Of a stretch of 14,431 nucleotides of DNA, positions 6,952-14,422 are shown piece after piece. The position numbers were made by a program, and so were the translations under genes. Location: NCBI GenBank assembly GCA_900759445.1, contig CAAEVH010000009.1, forward strand, positions 1 through 14,431, given 5' to 3'. Every line of letters starts with the position of its first letter. Positions within the stretch are counted from its first letter, which is position 1. The notes under the pieces are model-generated. The model worked only from the letters and a program-made list of their open reading frames with translations. It was not told the DNA's origin and did no database searches. The stretch comes from an uncultured Raoultella sp. (lineage in GTDB: Bacteria > Pseudomonadota > Gammaproteobacteria > Enterobacterales > Enterobacteriaceae).

Positions 6952-7650
6952 GTGAAGAAAATCGTACTCTCCGTTGCCGTAGCGTGTTCGCTCTTTGCGC
7001 TATTTGGCTGCAACCATCGTTCGGATGTCGAGATGTTACAGCCGGCGCCGATGGAAGAACTGAAGCCGATGCAGCAAAGCTGGCGTGGCATTTTGCCCTG
7101 CGCCGATTGTGAAGGGATTGAAACCTCGCTGTTCCTCGAAAAGGATGGTAGCTGGGTTATGAACGAACGTTACCAGGGCGTCAGCCGTGAACCGTCATCG
7201 TTCGCCTCGTACGGGACCTGGGCGCGGACCGCCGATAAGCTGGTCCTGACCGACAGCAAAGGGGAGAAGTCCTACTATCGCGCGAAGGGGGAAACCCTGG
7301 AAATGCTCGATCGGGAAGGTAACCCCATTGAGTCAACGCTCAACTACACCCTGAAATCGGTCAAAGCCAGTCTGCCGACTACGCCGATGACCATGCGCGG
7401 GATGTATTTCTATATGGCGGATGCGGCCACCTTCACCGACTGTGCGACCGGTAAGCGGATCGCGGTGGCTAACAATGCCCAGCTTGAGCGCGATTATGCC
7501 GCCGCTCGCGGGACGCAAACGCGCCCGGTGCTGCTGGTGGTAGAAGGGCACTTTACGCTGGAAGCCAACCCCGATAGCGGGGAGATGGTGAAAACGCTGA
7601 TGGCGGATAAAAATAGTAAATTCGTGCCGGGCAAAGAGTGTAACCAGTAA
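6952..7650 (+). CDS. nlpE: Outer-membrane stress-sensing lipoprotein NlpE (CutF)
   Basis: NlpE is an outer-membrane lipoprotein that activates the CpxA/CpxR envelope stress response on surface contact, on lipoprotein-sorting failure or on periplasmic redox imbalance. From the GTG start the product is 232 residues. The signal peptide MKKIVLSVAVACSLFALFGC ends in a lipobox with lipidated Cys20, followed by Asn, compatible with outer-membrane sorting. The redox motif PCADC places cysteines at mature positions 31 and 34. A second pair, in TDCATGK and the terminal ECNQ, corresponds to the C-terminal disulfide of the E. coli protein. The linker after Cys20 and the last 30 residues diverge most from E. 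coli. The gene follows arfB by 42 bases and may be partly read from the yaeQ promoter. A bidirectional terminator follows. Confidence 0.95.
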   Translation: MKKIVLSVAVACSLFALFGCNHRSDVEMLQPAPMEELKPMQQSWRGILPCADCEGIETSLFLEKDGSWVMNERYQGVSREPSSFASYGTWARTADKLVLTDSKGEKSYYRAKGETLEMLDREGNPIESTLNYTLKSVKASLPTTPMTMRGMYFYMADAATFTDCATGKRIAVANNAQLERDYAAARGTQTRPVLLVVEGHFTLEANPDSGEMVKTLMADKNSKFVPGKECNQ

Positions 7651-7707
7651 GTCGTTTTCTCGCGAACGCGGCAAACAAACGCTGCGGAAAACCTCGTTGC
7701 CAACATA

Positions 7708-7737
7708 AAAAAGGCCTCGCAGATGCGGGGCCTTTTT
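7708..7737. terminator. Bidirectional terminator between nlpE and proS
   Basis: A 13-bp stem (7708-7720 with 7725-7737, one T-G wobble) has the loop AGAT. It is flanked by an A-run on the left and a T-run on the right, so it works on both strands. It sits between the two convergent stop codons. Confidence 0.93.
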
Positions 7738-7753
7738 ACGTTTAGCGGTGGGC

Positions 7754-9472
7754 TCAGCCTTTAATAGCGTTAACCAGGTAATTCACAATATCGCCGGTTT
7801 TGATCAGCTGCTTCTCGCCGTTGCGACGATATTTATATTCGATATCGTCATTGTCGAGGTTGCGATCGCCGAGCACGATGGTATGCGGAATACCAATCAG
7901 CTCCATGTCGGCAAACATCACGCCCGGACGCTCTTTACGGTCGTCCATCAGCACTTCGATACCCTGTGCGCGCAGCTCGCTATACAGCTTCTCAGCCAGC
8001 TCCTGCACGCGGTAGGATTTGTGCATGTTCATCGGCAGGATAGCGACCTGGAAAGGGGCGATCGCATCTGGCCAGATAATACCGCGGTCGTCATGGTTCT
8101 GCTCAATGGCAGCCGCCACCACGCGGGTTACCCCGATACCGTAGCAGCCCATAGTCAGCACCTGGTTACGGCCGTCTTCACCCTGCACCGAGGCGTTCAT
8201 CGCCTGTGAGTACTTGGTCCCCAGCTGGAAGATGTGACCCACTTCGATGCCACGTTTAATCAGCAGCGTACCCTGGCCATCCGGGCTCGGATCGCCGGCG
8301 ACAACGTTACGGATATCGGCAACTTCCGGGGTCGCCACATCGCGATCCCAGTTAATGCCGAAGTAGTGTTTACCATCGATGTTGGCGCCGGCAGCGAAAT
8401 CGCTCATTGCCGCCACGGTACGGTCGATAACCACCGGAATCGGCATATTCACCGGCCCCAGAGAACCTGGACCTGCGTTAACGATGGCGCGAATTTCTGC
8501 TTCAGTAGCAAAGGTCAGCGGGCTGGCAACCTGCGCCAGTTTTTCTGCTTTCACTTCGTTCAGCTCGTGGTCGCCGCGCACCAGCAGGGCAACCAGCGGG
8601 TAGCTGCTGCCTTCAACTGCTTTAACCAGCAGGGTTTTGACGGTCTTCTCAACCGGCAGGTTGAACTGCTCGACCAGCTCGGCGATGGTTTTCGCATTCG
8701 GCGTATCGACCAGCGTCATCTCCTGAGTTGCTCCCGCGCGCGGTGCTTTCGGCGCAACTGCTTCAGCAAACTCAATGTTGGCCGCGAAGTCAGAGCTGTC
8801 AGAGAAGATCACGTCATCTTCGCCGCTCTGCGCCAGAACCTGGAACTCATGAGACGCGCTACCGCCGATTGAGCCGGTGTCAGCCTGTACCGCGCGGAAA
8901 TCAAGACCCATGCGAGTGAAGATTTTGCTGTAGGCAGCATACATCGCATCGTAGGTCTCTTGCAGCGATTCCTGAGAGGTATGGAAAGAGTAGGCATCTT
9001 TCATCAGGAACTCGCGAGAGCGCATTACGCCAAAGCGCGGGCGAACTTCATCACGGAACTTGGTCTGAATCTGGAAGAAGTTCAGCGGCAGCTGCTTGTA
9101 AGAGTTCAGCTCGTTACGGATCAGGTCGGTAATGACCTCTTCATGCGTTGGACCGAGAACAAACGGACGCTCGCCGCGGTCAACGAAACGCAGCAGTTCC
9201 GGACCGTACTGCTCCCAGCGACCGCTCTCCTGCCACAGGTCCGCTGGCTGAACTACCGGCATGGACACCTCGATGGCACCGGCGTTGTTCATCTCTTCAC
9301 GCACGATGTTTTCGACTTTTTTCAGGACGCGCAGGCCGGTCGGCAGCCAGGTATACAACCCGGAGGCCAGCTTGCGGATCATCCCGGCGCGCAGCATCAA
9401 CTGATGGCTGATGACTTCGGCGTCGGCAGGTGTCTCCTTTTGAGTGGAGAGCAGGTATTGGCTAGTACGCAT
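7754..9472 (-). CDS. proS: Prolyl-tRNA synthetase, bacterial type
   Basis: ProS charges tRNA-Pro with proline using ATP in the cytosol. The 572-residue product, [10 protein letters not shown] to NYLVNAIKG, has the exact length of the E. coli enzyme. It shows the class II synthetase core with motif 2 around residues 139-163 ([10 protein letters not shown]...MKDAYSF) and motif 3 with [17 protein letters not shown] near 440-457. Between motifs 2 and 3 lies the insertion (INS) editing domain, about 224-407, that clears mischarged Ala-tRNA-Pro; its key Lys279 is present in KTVKTLLVK. The anticodon-binding domain follows, with [20 protein letters not shown]. The gene lies downstream of trmO on the same strand with a 112-base gap holding a putative promoter and a leader hairpin. 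No disruption is seen. Confidence 0.98.
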   Translation of the reverse strand: MRTSQYLLSTQKETPADAEVISHQLMLRAGMIRKLASGLYTWLPTGLRVLKKVENIVREEMNNAGAIEVSMPVVQPADLWQESGRWEQYGPELLRFVDRGERPFVLGPTHEEVITDLIRNELNSYKQLPLNFFQIQTKFRDEVRPRFGVMRSREFLMKDAYSFHTSQESLQETYDAMYAAYSKIFTRMGLDFRAVQADTGSIGGSASHEFQVLAQSGEDDVIFSDSSDFAANIEFAEAVAPKAPRAGATQEMTLVDTPNAKTIAELVEQFNLPVEKTVKTLLVKAVEGSSYPLVALLVRGDHELNEVKAEKLAQVASPLTFATEAEIRAIVNAGPGSLGPVNMPIPVVIDRTVAAMSDFAAGANIDGKHYFGINWDRDVATPEVADIRNVVAGDPSPDGQGTLLIKRGIEVGHIFQLGTKYSQAMNASVQGEDGRNQVLTMGCYGIGVTRVVAAAIEQNHDDRGIIWPDAIAPFQVAILPMNMHKSYRVQELAEKLYSELRAQGIEVLMDDRKERPGVMFADMELIGIPHTIVLGDRNLDNDDIEYKYRRNGEKQLIKTGDIVNYLVNAIKG

Positions 9473-9502
9473 GTTGTTACGGTTCCATTTGGACGATCGG
9501 AA

Positions 9503-9522
9503 CAGGCTGGGGGACCAGCCTG
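9503..9522 (-). promoter_or_regulatory. Perfect 8-bp hairpin in the proS leader
   Basis: Arms CAGGCTGG (9503-9510) and CCAGCCTG (9515-9522) flank a 4-base loop, 30 bases upstream of the proS ATG. On the - strand the T-rich run (TTTTTTTGTTT) precedes rather than follows the stem, so it is not an intrinsic terminator in either direction. It is probably a stable 5'-UTR structure. Confidence 0.5.
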
Positions 9523-9540
9523 AAACAAAAAAAGTGGTTT

Positions 9541-9567
9541 AGTTTACCAGTGTGGCAAAGATGCCAA
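9541..9567 (-). promoter_or_regulatory. Putative proS promoter
   Basis: On the - strand TGGTAAACT gives an extended -10 (TAAACT at 9541-9546, with TG one base upstream). TTGGCA at 9562-9567 is a -35-like hexamer with a 15-base spacer. The -35 half overlaps a small dyad TGGCA-N4-TGCCA (9553-9566). The predicted start leaves a leader of about 60 bases that includes the 9503-9522 hairpin. Confidence 0.4.
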
Positions 9568-9584
9568 AAGAGAGGAAAATAAAA

Positions 9585-10292
9585 TTAGCGCGGTTCAAGG
9601 GAAAAGACTTCAAAACCGGACGGAATCACGCGCCAGCGTACGTTAAAATCGAGCAGCCAGACGGCATAAGTTTTTCCCGCTTCTTCCTCTTTACGATAGG
9701 CCGGCCGCGGATCCTGCGCCAGCACCTCGCAGATGAACGCTGTAAGGTGCGGATAGCGCTGTTCCAGGGCGAGGAGCTGCGCCTGCGTTTCAGGGGTAAA
9801 GCTGACCGCCATCTCCGCCTGCGGCGCCTGCTGGGCGTAGCTGGCGTTGGCATCCGGCAGCGCTTCGGCAAACGGCAGGTAAGGTTTGATATCGACGACC
9901 GGCGTACCGTCTACCAAATCCAGACTGCCAAGCTGAAGGATGACCTGATCTTGATGACAGCGAACGCCTTTCAGTTCAACCAGCGACATCCCGATGGGAT
10001 TCGGGCGAAACGTTGAACGCGTGGCGAACACGCCCATACGCGCATTGCCGCCGAGGCGGGGAGGGCGCACGGTGGGGCGCCAGCCGCCTTCCATCGTCTG
10101 ATGGAAAACAAACAGCACCCACAGATGACTGAATGCTTCCAGGCCGCGGACGGCATCAGCCTGGTTATAAGGCGGCAGCAGATGCAATTCGCCGCCGCCA
10201 TGTTTGACCAGGCCTGGCTGGCGCGGGACGGCAAATTTTTCTTTATATGGCGAGCGGATAACGCCTATCTGCGCAAACTGAAAAGCACTCAT
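9585..10292 (-). CDS. trmO: tRNA (N6-threonylcarbamoyladenosine(37)-N6)-methyltransferase TrmO
   Basis: TrmO (formerly YaeB or TsaA) uses S-adenosylmethionine to methylate t6A37 to m6t6A37 in tRNA-Thr, improving decoding. It is a beta-barrel methyltransferase, not a Rossmann type. The 235-residue product has the full E. coli length. Family signatures include IGVIRSPYKEKFAVPRQPGL near the N-terminus, the run FHQTMEGGWRPTVRPPRLGG around residues 63-82 and ATRSTFRPNPIGMS at about 90-103, followed by SLDLVDGTPVVDIKPYLP. The ATG overlaps the rcsF stop in a TCAT/ATGA junction (10289-10292), so trmO translation is coupled to rcsF. No intrinsic terminator is visible before proS, so some read-through into proS is likely. 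Confidence 0.95.
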   Translation of the reverse strand: MSAFQFAQIGVIRSPYKEKFAVPRQPGLVKHGGGELHLLPPYNQADAVRGLEAFSHLWVLFVFHQTMEGGWRPTVRPPRLGGNARMGVFATRSTFRPNPIGMSLVELKGVRCHQDQVILQLGSLDLVDGTPVVDIKPYLPFAEALPDANASYAQQAPQAEMAVSFTPETQAQLLALEQRYPHLTAFICEVLAQDPRPAYRKEEEAGKTYAVWLLDFNVRWRVIPSGFEVFSLEPR

Positions 10293-10696
10293 TGCGCCGA
10301 GACGTTAAGCGCTGAACCCAGGCAAACGGCCTGGCGATAGCATCCTGGTGTGCCGCTGGTGACTTCACAGCTGTGCAGAAGGACCGCGTTAGCTTTCATT
10401 TTAGCTGCGTTGATTTGCAGACGCTTGCGGGCGGTCGGGATATTGGGCGGCGAGTCCTGATTGCTGGCCTGGCATGATTCGCCGGTCACTTCACCGAGAT
10501 CGCGGAATGGCTTCCCGACCAGTGCGGAGGCATCGGTATAAATTCTTACCGGCGCCGGACGTACTGCTTTCGGTTTGGCTGGCTCCGTTTTGGCCGGTGC
10601 GGTTGCGGTGCTTTGTACAGGTTCGACGGGAGATCTGCTTAGCATAGAACAGCCGCTTAACATGAGTGCTAACAAACAGACCGGTAAAGCACGCAT
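10289..10696 (-). CDS. rcsF: Rcs stress-sensor outer-membrane lipoprotein RcsF
   Basis: RcsF is an outer-membrane lipoprotein that senses damage to LPS or peptidoglycan and relieves IgaA inhibition of the Rcs phosphorelay, which controls capsule and motility genes. The 135-residue product has the signal peptide MRALPVCLLALMLSGC with lipidated Cys16. A proline-, lysine- and alanine-rich linker follows (about 23-48), which in E. coli is threaded through outer-membrane porins. The folded domain carries Cys75, Cys110, Cys119 and Cys125, one position later than the four E. coli cysteines that form two non-consecutive disulfides. The ATG follows GAGGAAATACT. The gene lies downstream of metQ across a weak terminator and a possible promoter, and overlaps trmO by four bases. 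Confidence 0.96.
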   Translation of the reverse strand: MRALPVCLLALMLSGCSMLSRSPVEPVQSTATAPAKTEPAKPKAVRPAPVRIYTDASALVGKPFRDLGEVTGESCQASNQDSPPNIPTARKRLQINAAKMKANAVLLHSCEVTSGTPGCYRQAVCLGSALNVSAQ

Positions 10697-10730
10697 AGTA
10701 TTTCCTCAATAAATGATCAAACAGGGCGCT

Positions 10731-10759
10731 ATTGAATCAGGTGCTTGCATAAATGACAA
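10731..10759 (-). promoter_or_regulatory. Putative rcsF-trmO promoter
   Basis: On the - strand TTGTCA (10754-10759, 5 of 6 to -35) is spaced 17 bases from TTCAAT (10731-10736, weak -10). The -35 sits at the foot of the metQ hairpin. It would let rcsF-trmO be expressed apart from methionine control. Confidence 0.35.
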
Positions 10760-10780
10760 GACGGGCATAAAGCCCGTCCT
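10758..10780 (-). terminator. Weak intrinsic terminator after metQ
   Basis: A 7-bp stem (GACGGGC at 10760-10766 with GCCCGTC at 10772-10778) has the loop ATAAA. On the - strand it is followed by TTGTCATTT, an interrupted T-tract, so termination is probably incomplete. Confidence 0.6.
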
Positions 10781-10804
10781 GAATGATATTACGGTGAAAA
10801 GAGA

Positions 10805-11620
10805 TTACCAGCCTTTCACTGCGCCGCCGTTAAAGATTTTGTTAGCGGCTTCGTAGACTTCATCGCTCTGGTAAGCCTGAACAAATTTCTTAACATTCTC
10901 CGCATCTTTATTGTCTTCGCGAGCAACAATCAGGTTCACGTACGGAGAGTCCTTACCTTCTACGAAAATACCATCTTTGGCCGGGGTCAGGCCGATCTGG
11001 CTGGCGTAGGTAGTGTTGATGACCGCCAGCGCAATCTGTGCATCGTCGAGGGAACGCGGCAGCTGCGGTGCTTCCAGCTCAACAATCTTCAGGTTTTTCG
11101 GGTTCTCAATGATATCCAGCGAGGTTGGCAGCAGACCAACGCCTTCTTTCAGTTTGATCAGGCCCACCTGTTGCAGCAGCAGCAGGGAACGACCGAGGTT
11201 GGTCGGATCGTTAGGAATGGCAATCTGCGAGCCCGGCTGCAGCTCATCCAGTGATTTGATTTTTTTGGAATAACCGGCAATCGGATAGACAAAGGAGTTA
11301 CCCACGGCCACCAGTTTGTAGCCACGGTCTTTAATTTGCTGATCGAGGTACGGTTTGTGCTGGAAGGCGTTAACGTCGATATCGCCTTTGCTCAACGCTT
11401 CGTTCGGCAGAACATAATCGTTGAAGGTCACCAGCTCAACGTCGAGACCGTATTTCTCTTTCGCCACTTTTTGTGCCACTTCGGCAACCTGCTGCTCGGC
11501 ACCAACGATGACGCCGACTTTAATATGGTTCGGATCTTTTTCATCCTGACCACAACCCACCAGAGCCAGAGAACCGATTAATGCGCCGACTGCCGCAAAG
11601 GTTTTGAAATTAAAGGCCAT
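10805..11620 (-). CDS. metQ: Methionine ABC transporter substrate-binding lipoprotein MetQ
   Basis: MetQ is the lipid-anchored periplasmic protein that captures methionine (D- and L-) for the MetNI importer. The 271-residue product has the E. coli length. The signal peptide ends in the lipobox LVGC with lipidated Cys23; this protein is known to be cleaved by both lipoprotein and ordinary signal peptidases in some species. The NLPA-family domain runs from about residue 30 to the end, with VGVIVGAEQQVAEVAQ, NDYVLPNEALSKGDID and NAFQHKPYLDQQ near the front and FNGGAVKGW at the C-terminus. AAAGGAAA precedes the ATG. It follows metI by 84 bases, a gap that contains a small hairpin. Expression should follow the MetJ-controlled metN promoter. 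Confidence 0.97.
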   Translation of the reverse strand: MAFNFKTFAAVGALIGSLALVGCGQDEKDPNHIKVGVIVGAEQQVAEVAQKVAKEKYGLDVELVTFNDYVLPNEALSKGDIDVNAFQHKPYLDQQIKDRGYKLVAVGNSFVYPIAGYSKKIKSLDELQPGSQIAIPNDPTNLGRSLLLLQQVGLIKLKEGVGLLPTSLDIIENPKNLKIVELEAPQLPRSLDDAQIALAVINTTYASQIGLTPAKDGIFVEGKDSPYVNLIVAREDNKDAENVKKFVQAYQSDEVYEAANKIFNGGAVKGW

Positions 11621-11662
11621 GTTATTTCCTTTCTGTAAGAGTCTGTGTGTACACGAGTCATT

Positions 11663-11682
11663 GGGCCGCGCGGAGACGACCC
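11663..11682 (-). promoter_or_regulatory. Hairpin in the metI-metQ gap
   Basis: A 6-bp stem with one wobble (11663-11668 with 11677-11682) and an 8-base loop lies in the 84-base gap. No T-run follows. It could act as an mRNA-stabilising stem that favours the binding-protein message. Confidence 0.3.
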
Positions 11683-11704
11683 GAATGAGGGGGTGTAGAT
11701 AATG

Positions 11705-12358
11705 TTATTTGTGAGTTACAGCCCGGACGATACGATCGCCAGAGAATTGGATTAAATAAACCAGAATAACCAGTAATACCAGCACGGTATTCATTACCGT
11801 AGCGTTGTAGCCGATATAGCCGTACTGATAGCCAATCTGCCCCAGACCGCCGGCACCCACCGCTCCGCCCATCGCGGAATAGCCGACCAGCGTAATGAGG
11901 GTGATGGTTGCGGCATTTACCAGACCCGGCAGCGCTTCTGGCAGTAGCACCTTACGCACGATCTGCATCGGCGTGGCGCCCATCGCGCGGGATGCCTCGA
12001 TAAGCCCGGTCGGAATTTCCAGCAGCGCGTTCTCCACCATACGGGCGATAAACGGCGCCGCGCCAACCGTCAGCGGTACAATGGCGGCCTGCAGCCCGAT
12101 GGACGTACCGACAATCACGCGGGTGAAAGGAATCATCCACACCAGCAGGATAATGAAAGGGATGGAACGGAAAATGTTAACCAGCGCGGACAGCGTCCGG
12201 TACAGTTTGGCGTTGGCAATAATCTGTCCCGGGCGGGTGACGTACAGCAGCACACCCACCGGCAGGCCGATGACAAAACCGAAAAAGCCGGAGACGAAGG
12301 TCATGGCCAGCGTTTCCCATACGCCGCGCAACAGCAGCCAAATCATTGCCTCAGACAT
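11705..12358 (-). CDS. metI: Methionine ABC transporter permease MetI
   Basis: MetI forms the inner-membrane channel of the MetNI methionine importer as a homodimer. The 217-residue product has about five hydrophobic segments (near residues 15-40, 58-80, 88-108, 145-175 and 188-206). The permease coupling motif that contacts MetN is present as [20 protein letters not shown] at about 121-140. Both ends look complete, with [10 protein letters not shown] at the start and VRAVTHK at the end. The ATG lies inside the last codons of metN with an 8-base overlap (12351-12358), so the two are translationally coupled. This fits the fixed stoichiometry of the complex. Confidence 0.97.
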   Translation of the reverse strand: MSEAMIWLLLRGVWETLAMTFVSGFFGFVIGLPVGVLLYVTRPGQIIANAKLYRTLSALVNIFRSIPFIILLVWMIPFTRVIVGTSIGLQAAIVPLTVGAAPFIARMVENALLEIPTGLIEASRAMGATPMQIVRKVLLPEALPGLVNAATITLITLVGYSAMGGAVGAGGLGQIGYQYGYIGYNATVMNTVLVLLVILVYLIQFSGDRIVRAVTHK

Positions 12359-13382
12359 ATCCCAGTACCTCTACTTTTACATGGTGTTCCTGCAACCAGG
12401 CGATGGCCGCCTGGGTATCTTCCTGCGTGCCGTGCATCTCGGTCAGCATAATGCCGAACTTCACGCCGCCGGCGTAATCCATCTGCGCGCTAATAATGTT
12501 GTTATTCACATTAAAGCGGCGGGCGGTTTCAGAGAGCAGCGGAGCGTCGACGGAATGACCGGTGAACTCCATGCGCAGCATAGGGACGCTATCGGGTAGC
12601 GCGGTCGGCTTCAGGCGAGCCTGGTAGTCGTCCGGAATATCCAGATGCAGTGTGGATTGAATAAACTGTTGGGCCAGCGGAGTTTTCGGGTGAGAGAAGA
12701 CTTCACTCACCGTATCCTGCTCGATCAACTGACCATTGCTGATTACCGCGACGCAATCGCAGATACGTTTGACGACATCCATCTCGTGGGTAATCAGCAG
12801 AATAGTCAGCCCCAGGCGACGGTTGATATCTTTCAGCAGTTCCAGAATGGAGCGCGTGGTTGCCGGGTCCAGGGCGCTGGTGGCTTCGTCACACAGCAGC
12901 ACCTTCGGGTTGCTTGCCAGCGCGCGAGCAATAGCCACACGCTGTTTCTGACCGCCGGAAAGGTTTGCCGGGTAGCTATCATGCTTATCGGCAAGACCGA
13001 CCAGATCCAGCAGTTCGATCACGCGGCGCTTAATTTCCGCCTGCGGGGTATTATCCAGCTCCAGAGGGAGCGCCACGTTGCCGAAGACGGTGCGCGAGGC
13101 CAGCAGGTTAAAGTGCTGGAAAATCATGCCAATCTGGCGACGTGCGCGGGTCAGCGCTTTTTCAGACAGCGCGGTCAGCTCCTGACCGTCAACCTGGACA
13201 CTGCCTTCGGTCGGACGTTCCAGTAGGTTAACGCAGCGAATCAGCGTACTTTTACCGGCGCCGGATGCGCCGATCACGCCATAAATTTGTCCGGCAGGGA
13301 CATGCAGGCTGACGTTGTTCAGAGCCTGTATGGTGCGATTCCCCTGCAGGAACACTTTGGTGATATTCGAAAGTTTAATCAT
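12351..13382 (-). CDS. metN: Methionine ABC transporter ATP-binding protein MetN
   Basis: MetN powers methionine import by ATP hydrolysis, working as a dimer beneath MetI. The 343-residue product shows the Walker A loop GASGAGKST at 38-46, the Q-loop in MIFQHFN (near 86-92), the signature LSGGQKQR at 141-148, Walker [10 protein letters not shown] at 161-169 and the H-loop His199. A C-terminal domain from about 265 (MLRMEFTG onward) is the C2/NIL domain, which binds methionine and shuts the transporter down when internal methionine is high. The ATG lies at 13380-13382. The 188-base gap to the divergent gmhB holds the MetJ boxes and promoter. This is the first gene of metNIQ. Confidence 0.98.
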   Translation of the reverse strand: MIKLSNITKVFLQGNRTIQALNNVSLHVPAGQIYGVIGASGAGKSTLIRCVNLLERPTEGSVQVDGQELTALSEKALTRARRQIGMIFQHFNLLASRTVFGNVALPLELDNTPQAEIKRRVIELLDLVGLADKHDSYPANLSGGQKQRVAIARALASNPKVLLCDEATSALDPATTRSILELLKDINRRLGLTILLITHEMDVVKRICDCVAVISNGQLIEQDTVSEVFSHPKTPLAQQFIQSTLHLDIPDDYQARLKPTALPDSVPMLRMEFTGHSVDAPLLSETARRFNVNNNIISAQMDYAGGVKFGIMLTEMHGTQEDTQAAIAWLQEHHVKVEVLGYV

Positions 13383-13458
13383 CAGTTATTTATTATCGTT
13401 TAGCCGTTTGCCGTGGCATTTTCTTCTGCCGTGTCCAGGCGATGCCTGTCAATGAAAT

Positions 13459-13482
13459 GGATGTTAAGGCATCCAGACGTCT
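13459..13482. promoter_or_regulatory. MetJ operator (met boxes) upstream of metN
   Basis: AGACGTCT at 13475-13482 is a perfect met box. The next 8-bp unit, AGGCATCC (13467-13474), matches 5 of 8 positions, and GGATGTTA (13459-13466) matches 4 of 8. MetJ with S-adenosylmethionine binds such tandem boxes cooperatively. The first two boxes fill the space between the metN -35 and -10 elements, as expected for repression. Confidence 0.85.
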
Positions 13483-13489
13483 AAATCAA
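13461..13489 (-). promoter_or_regulatory. metNIQ promoter
   Basis: On the - strand TTGATT (13484-13489) and TAACAT (13461-13466) are separated by exactly 17 bases, which hold two met boxes. The leader to the metN ATG is about 70 bases. Confidence 0.65.
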
Positions 13490-13499
13490 TCTGCCTCTG

Positions 13500-13505
13500 T
13501 ATAAT
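13500..13505 (+). promoter_or_regulatory. Putative gmhB -10 element
   Basis: A consensus TATAAT lies 65 bases before the gmhB start. The matching -35 position (about 13477-13482) falls inside the perfect met box and is a poor hexamer. A second candidate, GATACT near 13535, is closer to the gene. Confidence 0.45.
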
Positions 13506-13570
13506 GAGCACTTTCTTGCCTCCAGAAACATGCGATACTAATCAGACTAGCCTTTATCAGGAGCAAACCG

Positions 13571-14137
13571 GTGGCAAAGTCAGTACCCGCAATTTTTCTC
13601 GACCGTGACGGCACGATTAATGTCGATCATGGCTATGTCCACGAAATCGACAACTTTGAATTTATCGATGGCGTCATTGACGCGATGCGTCAGCTAAAGG
13701 AGATGGGATTCGCCCTGGTGGTGGTCACCAATCAATCCGGTATCGCGCGCGGTAAGTTCACGGAAGCGCAGTTTGAAACGCTGACCGAATGGATGGACTG
13801 GTCTCTGGCCGATCGCGGTATCGATCTGGACGGTATCTATTACTGTCCGCACCACCCGCAGGGGACGGTTGAAGAGTTTCGTCAAACCTGTGATTGCCGT
13901 AAGCCGCATCCGGGAATGCTGATCTCGGCACGCGACTATCTTCATATCGATATGGCTGCTTCTTATATGGTTGGCGATAAAGTAGAAGATATGCAGGCCG
14001 CCGCCGCCGCATCTATTGGGACTAAAGTCCTGGTTCGTACCGGCAAGCCGGTTACGCCGGAAGCGGAAAATGCCGCAGACTGGGTGCTGAATAGCCTGGC
14101 AGACCTGCCGGAAGCCATCAAAAAGCAGCAAAAATAG
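13571..14137 (+). CDS. gmhB: D-glycero-beta-D-manno-heptose 1,7-bisphosphate 7-phosphatase GmhB
   Basis: GmhB removes the 7-phosphate from heptose 1,7-bisphosphate in the ADP-heptose pathway that supplies LPS inner core. The 188-residue cytosolic HAD-superfamily product shows motif I as FLDRDGT, with nucleophile Asp11 and acid-base Asp13. Motif II is VVTNQSG (51-57) and the acidic motif is VGDKVED (134-140). The zinc site typical of the GmhB/HisB type is complete: Cys92, His94, Cys107 and Cys109 in YCPHHPQ and CDCRKPHPG. The start is GTG, with AGGAG at 13559-13563 seven bases upstream. The gene is divergent from metN and lies just upstream of an rRNA operon. The C-terminus IKKQQK differs slightly in length from E. 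coli (191 residues). Confidence 0.97.
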   Translation: MAKSVPAIFLDRDGTINVDHGYVHEIDNFEFIDGVIDAMRQLKEMGFALVVVTNQSGIARGKFTEAQFETLTEWMDWSLADRGIDLDGIYYCPHHPQGTVEEFRQTCDCRKPHPGMLISARDYLHIDMAASYMVGDKVEDMQAAAAASIGTKVLVRTGKPVTPEAENAADWVLNSLADLPEAIKKQQK

Positions 14138-14162
14138 GCGTTAAGTACAAAAGATGAGCGGT

Positions 14163-14183
14163 TGAAATAAAAATGCATTTTTC
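14163..14183 (+). promoter_or_regulatory. A/T-rich UP element upstream of rrn P1
   Basis: The stretch TGAAATAAAAATGCATTTTT lies just upstream of the P1 -35, covering about -60 to -40. That is where rRNA P1 promoters carry an UP element for RNA polymerase alpha. Fis sites would be further upstream, but I could not identify one clearly. Confidence 0.65.
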
Positions 14184-14186
14184 CGC

Positions 14187-14223
14187 TTGTCATTCCCGTT
14201 CGGCTCCCTATAATGCGCCTCCA
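14187..14223 (+). promoter_or_regulatory. rRNA operon promoter P1
   Basis: TTGTCA (14187-14192) and TATAAT (14209-14214) have the 16-base spacer typical of rrn P1. The GC-rich discriminator GCGCCTCC follows, with the start expected at A14223. These features match known rrn P1 promoters, which are controlled by ppGpp with DksA and by initiating NTP levels. The 16S gene itself lies beyond the window. Confidence 0.95.
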
Positions 14224-14285
14224 TCGACACGGAACAACGGCAAACAAGCCGCCGGGTTGAAAGAGAAAACTTCTGAAAAATGAGG

Positions 14286-14313
14286 TTGACTCTGCAAGAG
14301 GAAAACGTATTAT
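14286..14313 (+). promoter_or_regulatory. rRNA operon promoter P2
   Basis: TTGACT (14286-14291) and TATTAT (14308-14313) are spaced 16 bases apart, about 100 bases after P1. This is the usual arrangement of tandem rrn promoters in Enterobacteriaceae. Confidence 0.92.
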
Positions 14314-14331
14314 ACGGGACCTCGCGACAGA

Positions 14332-14390
14332 GCGCTAAGCGCCGTCGCACTGCTCTTTAACAATTTATCAGACAATCTGTGTGGGCACTC
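14332..14390 (+). other. rrn leader antitermination region (boxB, boxA, boxC)
   Basis: A boxB-type hairpin GCGC-TAA-GCGC (14332-14342) is followed by boxA TGCTCTTTAACAA (14351-14363), the NusB/NusE binding site. A boxC-like CTGTGTGGGCACTC (14377-14390) comes next. The nascent rRNA uses these to load the Nus factors that prevent Rho-dependent termination. Confidence 0.92.
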
Positions 14391-14410
14391 AAAGTGACAT
14401 GGATTCTTAA

Positions 14411-14422
14411 CGTCCTCGGACG
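14411..14422 (+). other. Conserved small hairpin in the rrn leader
   Basis: CGTCC-TC-GGACG forms a 5-bp stem just before AAAAATGA. As I recall it, E. coli has CGTC-GCAA-GACG here, so the pairing is kept while the loop differs. The window ends inside the 16S precursor leader. Confidence 0.6.

Noticed and set aside
7748..9523. Three long open frames on the + strand opposite proS (7748-8209, 8234-8872, 8960-9523)
   Set aside because: They lie antisense to a full-length, well-conserved proS, lack recognisable domains and good ribosome-binding sites, and reflect codon bias in a GC-rich gene.
11895..13226. Open frames on the + strand opposite metI and metN (11895-12599, 12645-13226)
   Set aside because: They are antisense shadows of intact ABC transporter genes with no family resemblance and no start signals.
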